Below are positions 7,612 through 8,189 of a DNA stretch of 8,189 nt, one piece after another. The stretch is from Chitinophaga pinensis (GTDB taxonomy: Bacteria > Bacteroidota > Bacteroidia > Flavobacteriales_D > Crocinitomicaceae). Position 1 is the stretch's first letter; each line of letters starts with the position of its first letter. The stretch spans positions 1 to 8,189 of the forward strand of contig CAMATR010000057.1 of the NCBI GenBank assembly GCA_945861175.1, read 5' to 3'. Under the pieces are notes generated by a model. That model worked only from the letters and a program-made list of their open reading frames with translations. It was not told the origin of the DNA and did no database searches. The translations under genes were made by a program, and so were the position numbers.

Positions 7612-7658
7612 ATTCCTTCTGTGAAATCTATTATTTTAATACCCCTAAAATTTAACAC
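7612..7658. other. Short spacer before the peptidase gene, with a weak promoter-like element
   Basis: A 47-bp AT-rich gap. TATTTTAA (7632-7639) resembles the TATTTTAG and TATTTTTG elements upstream of the two receptors but lacks the final G of TAnnTTTG, and I see no -33 element. There is no hairpin with a T run, so no terminator is called after the HU/SPOR gene. Confidence 0.25.
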
Positions 7659-8189
7659 ATGAAAATAATACTTATTTCCGTTCTCTTTCTTGCCGTATTT
7701 TCTCCAATGAGAGCGCAAGTTTTTGGATACACTGACCCTGTGAAAAATTCAGACCAAAGTAATTACCAATTTATGAAAGTAGCTCATTTAGATGCTACGC
7801 CTGTTGAAAGTCAAGGTCAGACCGGAACATGTTGGAGCTTTTCTGCGTTGTCATTTTTTGAATCAGAATTGATACGTAAGGGAAATAAAAATCCAGAAAT
7901 TTTATCTGAGATGTTTATCGTACGCAAAGCGTACGAAAGTAAAGCACAAAAATACATTCGAATGGATGGGAAGATAAATTTTTCAGAAGGCGGGGCATTT
8001 CATGATATTCCTTATGTGATTAGAAATTATGGAATTGTTCCTGGAAAAGTTTACCAAGGTTTGAATTATGGGAGTGAAACCCATGACCATAGTGAGCTTT
8101 TTGCAGTTCTGAACGGCGCAGTTCAAGGAATGTTGGGAAGTGTGCAGAACTCAAGCGAAGGAATTTCTAGCGCTTGGATGAATGCTTTT
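7659..8189 (+). CDS. Secreted C1-family (bleomycin hydrolase-like) cysteine peptidase, partial
   Basis: Open reading frame of 177 codons running off the right edge; I translated it by hand. It begins with a signal peptide (MKIILISVLFLAVFSPMRAQ, 1-20, cleavage near RAQ), so the product is exported, unlike the cytosolic PepC/bleomycin hydrolases. The papain-type active-site block QGQTGTCWSFSALSFFESEL spans 52-71: Cys58 is the predicted nucleophile and Gln52, six residues before it, the oxyanion-hole Gln, the same spacing as Gln19/Cys25 in papain. Further family-like sequence includes LSEMFIVRKAY (82-92) and NFSEGGAFHDIPYVIRNYGI (107-126). The catalytic His and Asn would lie beyond the window. 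Bleomycin hydrolase-type enzymes act mainly as aminopeptidases; a role in extracytoplasmic peptide degradation is inferred. Start chosen because the signal peptide begins at this ATG. Confidence 0.92.
   Translation, partial: MKIILISVLFLAVFSPMRAQVFGYTDPVKNSDQSNYQFMKVAHLDATPVESQGQTGTCWSFSALSFFESELIRKGNKNPEILSEMFIVRKAYESKAQKYIRMDGKINFSEGGAFHDIPYVIRNYGIVPGKVYQGLNYGSETHDHSELFAVLNGAVQGMLGSVQNSSEGISSAWMNAF
7918..7936 (+). repeat. Perfect 8-bp inverted repeat with 3-nt loop inside the peptidase gene
   Basis: TCGTACGC, loop AAA, then GCGTACGA form a perfect 8-bp stem that is more GC-rich than its surroundings. It lies about 260 bases into the coding region, in codons for IVRKAYE, a stretch that appears conserved in the family. 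No T run follows, so it is not a standard terminator. It may be a coding coincidence or a protein-binding or RNA structure. Confidence 0.6.

Overview
The window looks like a chromosomal segment of a Bacteroidota bacterium, most likely of the Flavobacteriales or a close relative. Four things point there: outer-membrane receptors that begin with a carboxypeptidase-regulatory-like domain, a HU-CCDC81/SPOR protein of the kind known from this phylum, AT-rich spacers with TAnnTTTG-like promoter elements and no clear Shine-Dalgarno sequences, and a DprA with the phylum's motif variants. There are no RNA genes, insertion sequences, phage genes or CRISPR repeats, and coding density is high.

Layout. 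Positions 1-913 (minus strand) hold most of dprA, cut by the left edge before its C-terminal domain. A 123-bp divergent spacer separates it from a plus-strand series of five genes: two tandem, clearly paralogous TonB-dependent receptors (1037-3352 and about 3435-5768), kdsB for CMP-Kdo synthesis (5768-6499, sharing one base with the receptor stop codon), a membrane-anchored HU-CCDC81/SPOR protein (about 6559-7611), and the 5' part of a secreted bleomycin-hydrolase-like C1 cysteine peptidase (7659 to the right edge). No stretch longer than 300 bases lacks a gene.

How the genes relate. Most act at the cell envelope: the receptors import an unidentified ligand across the outer membrane, KdsB makes the activated Kdo needed for the LPS inner core, the SPOR protein probably links the cytoplasm to septal peptidoglycan, and the peptidase is exported. 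DprA handles incoming single-stranded DNA during transformation. Only receptor 2 and kdsB are tightly linked; the others have spacers of 47-82 bp with possible promoters of their own.

I see no convincing new multi-gene system. The points most worth a second look are the duplicated receptor pair with conserved candidate ligand loops, the receptor-kdsB overlap, the HU/SPOR architecture with a possibly leaderless mRNA, the TTG-only start of dprA, and a perfect hairpin inside the peptidase gene.
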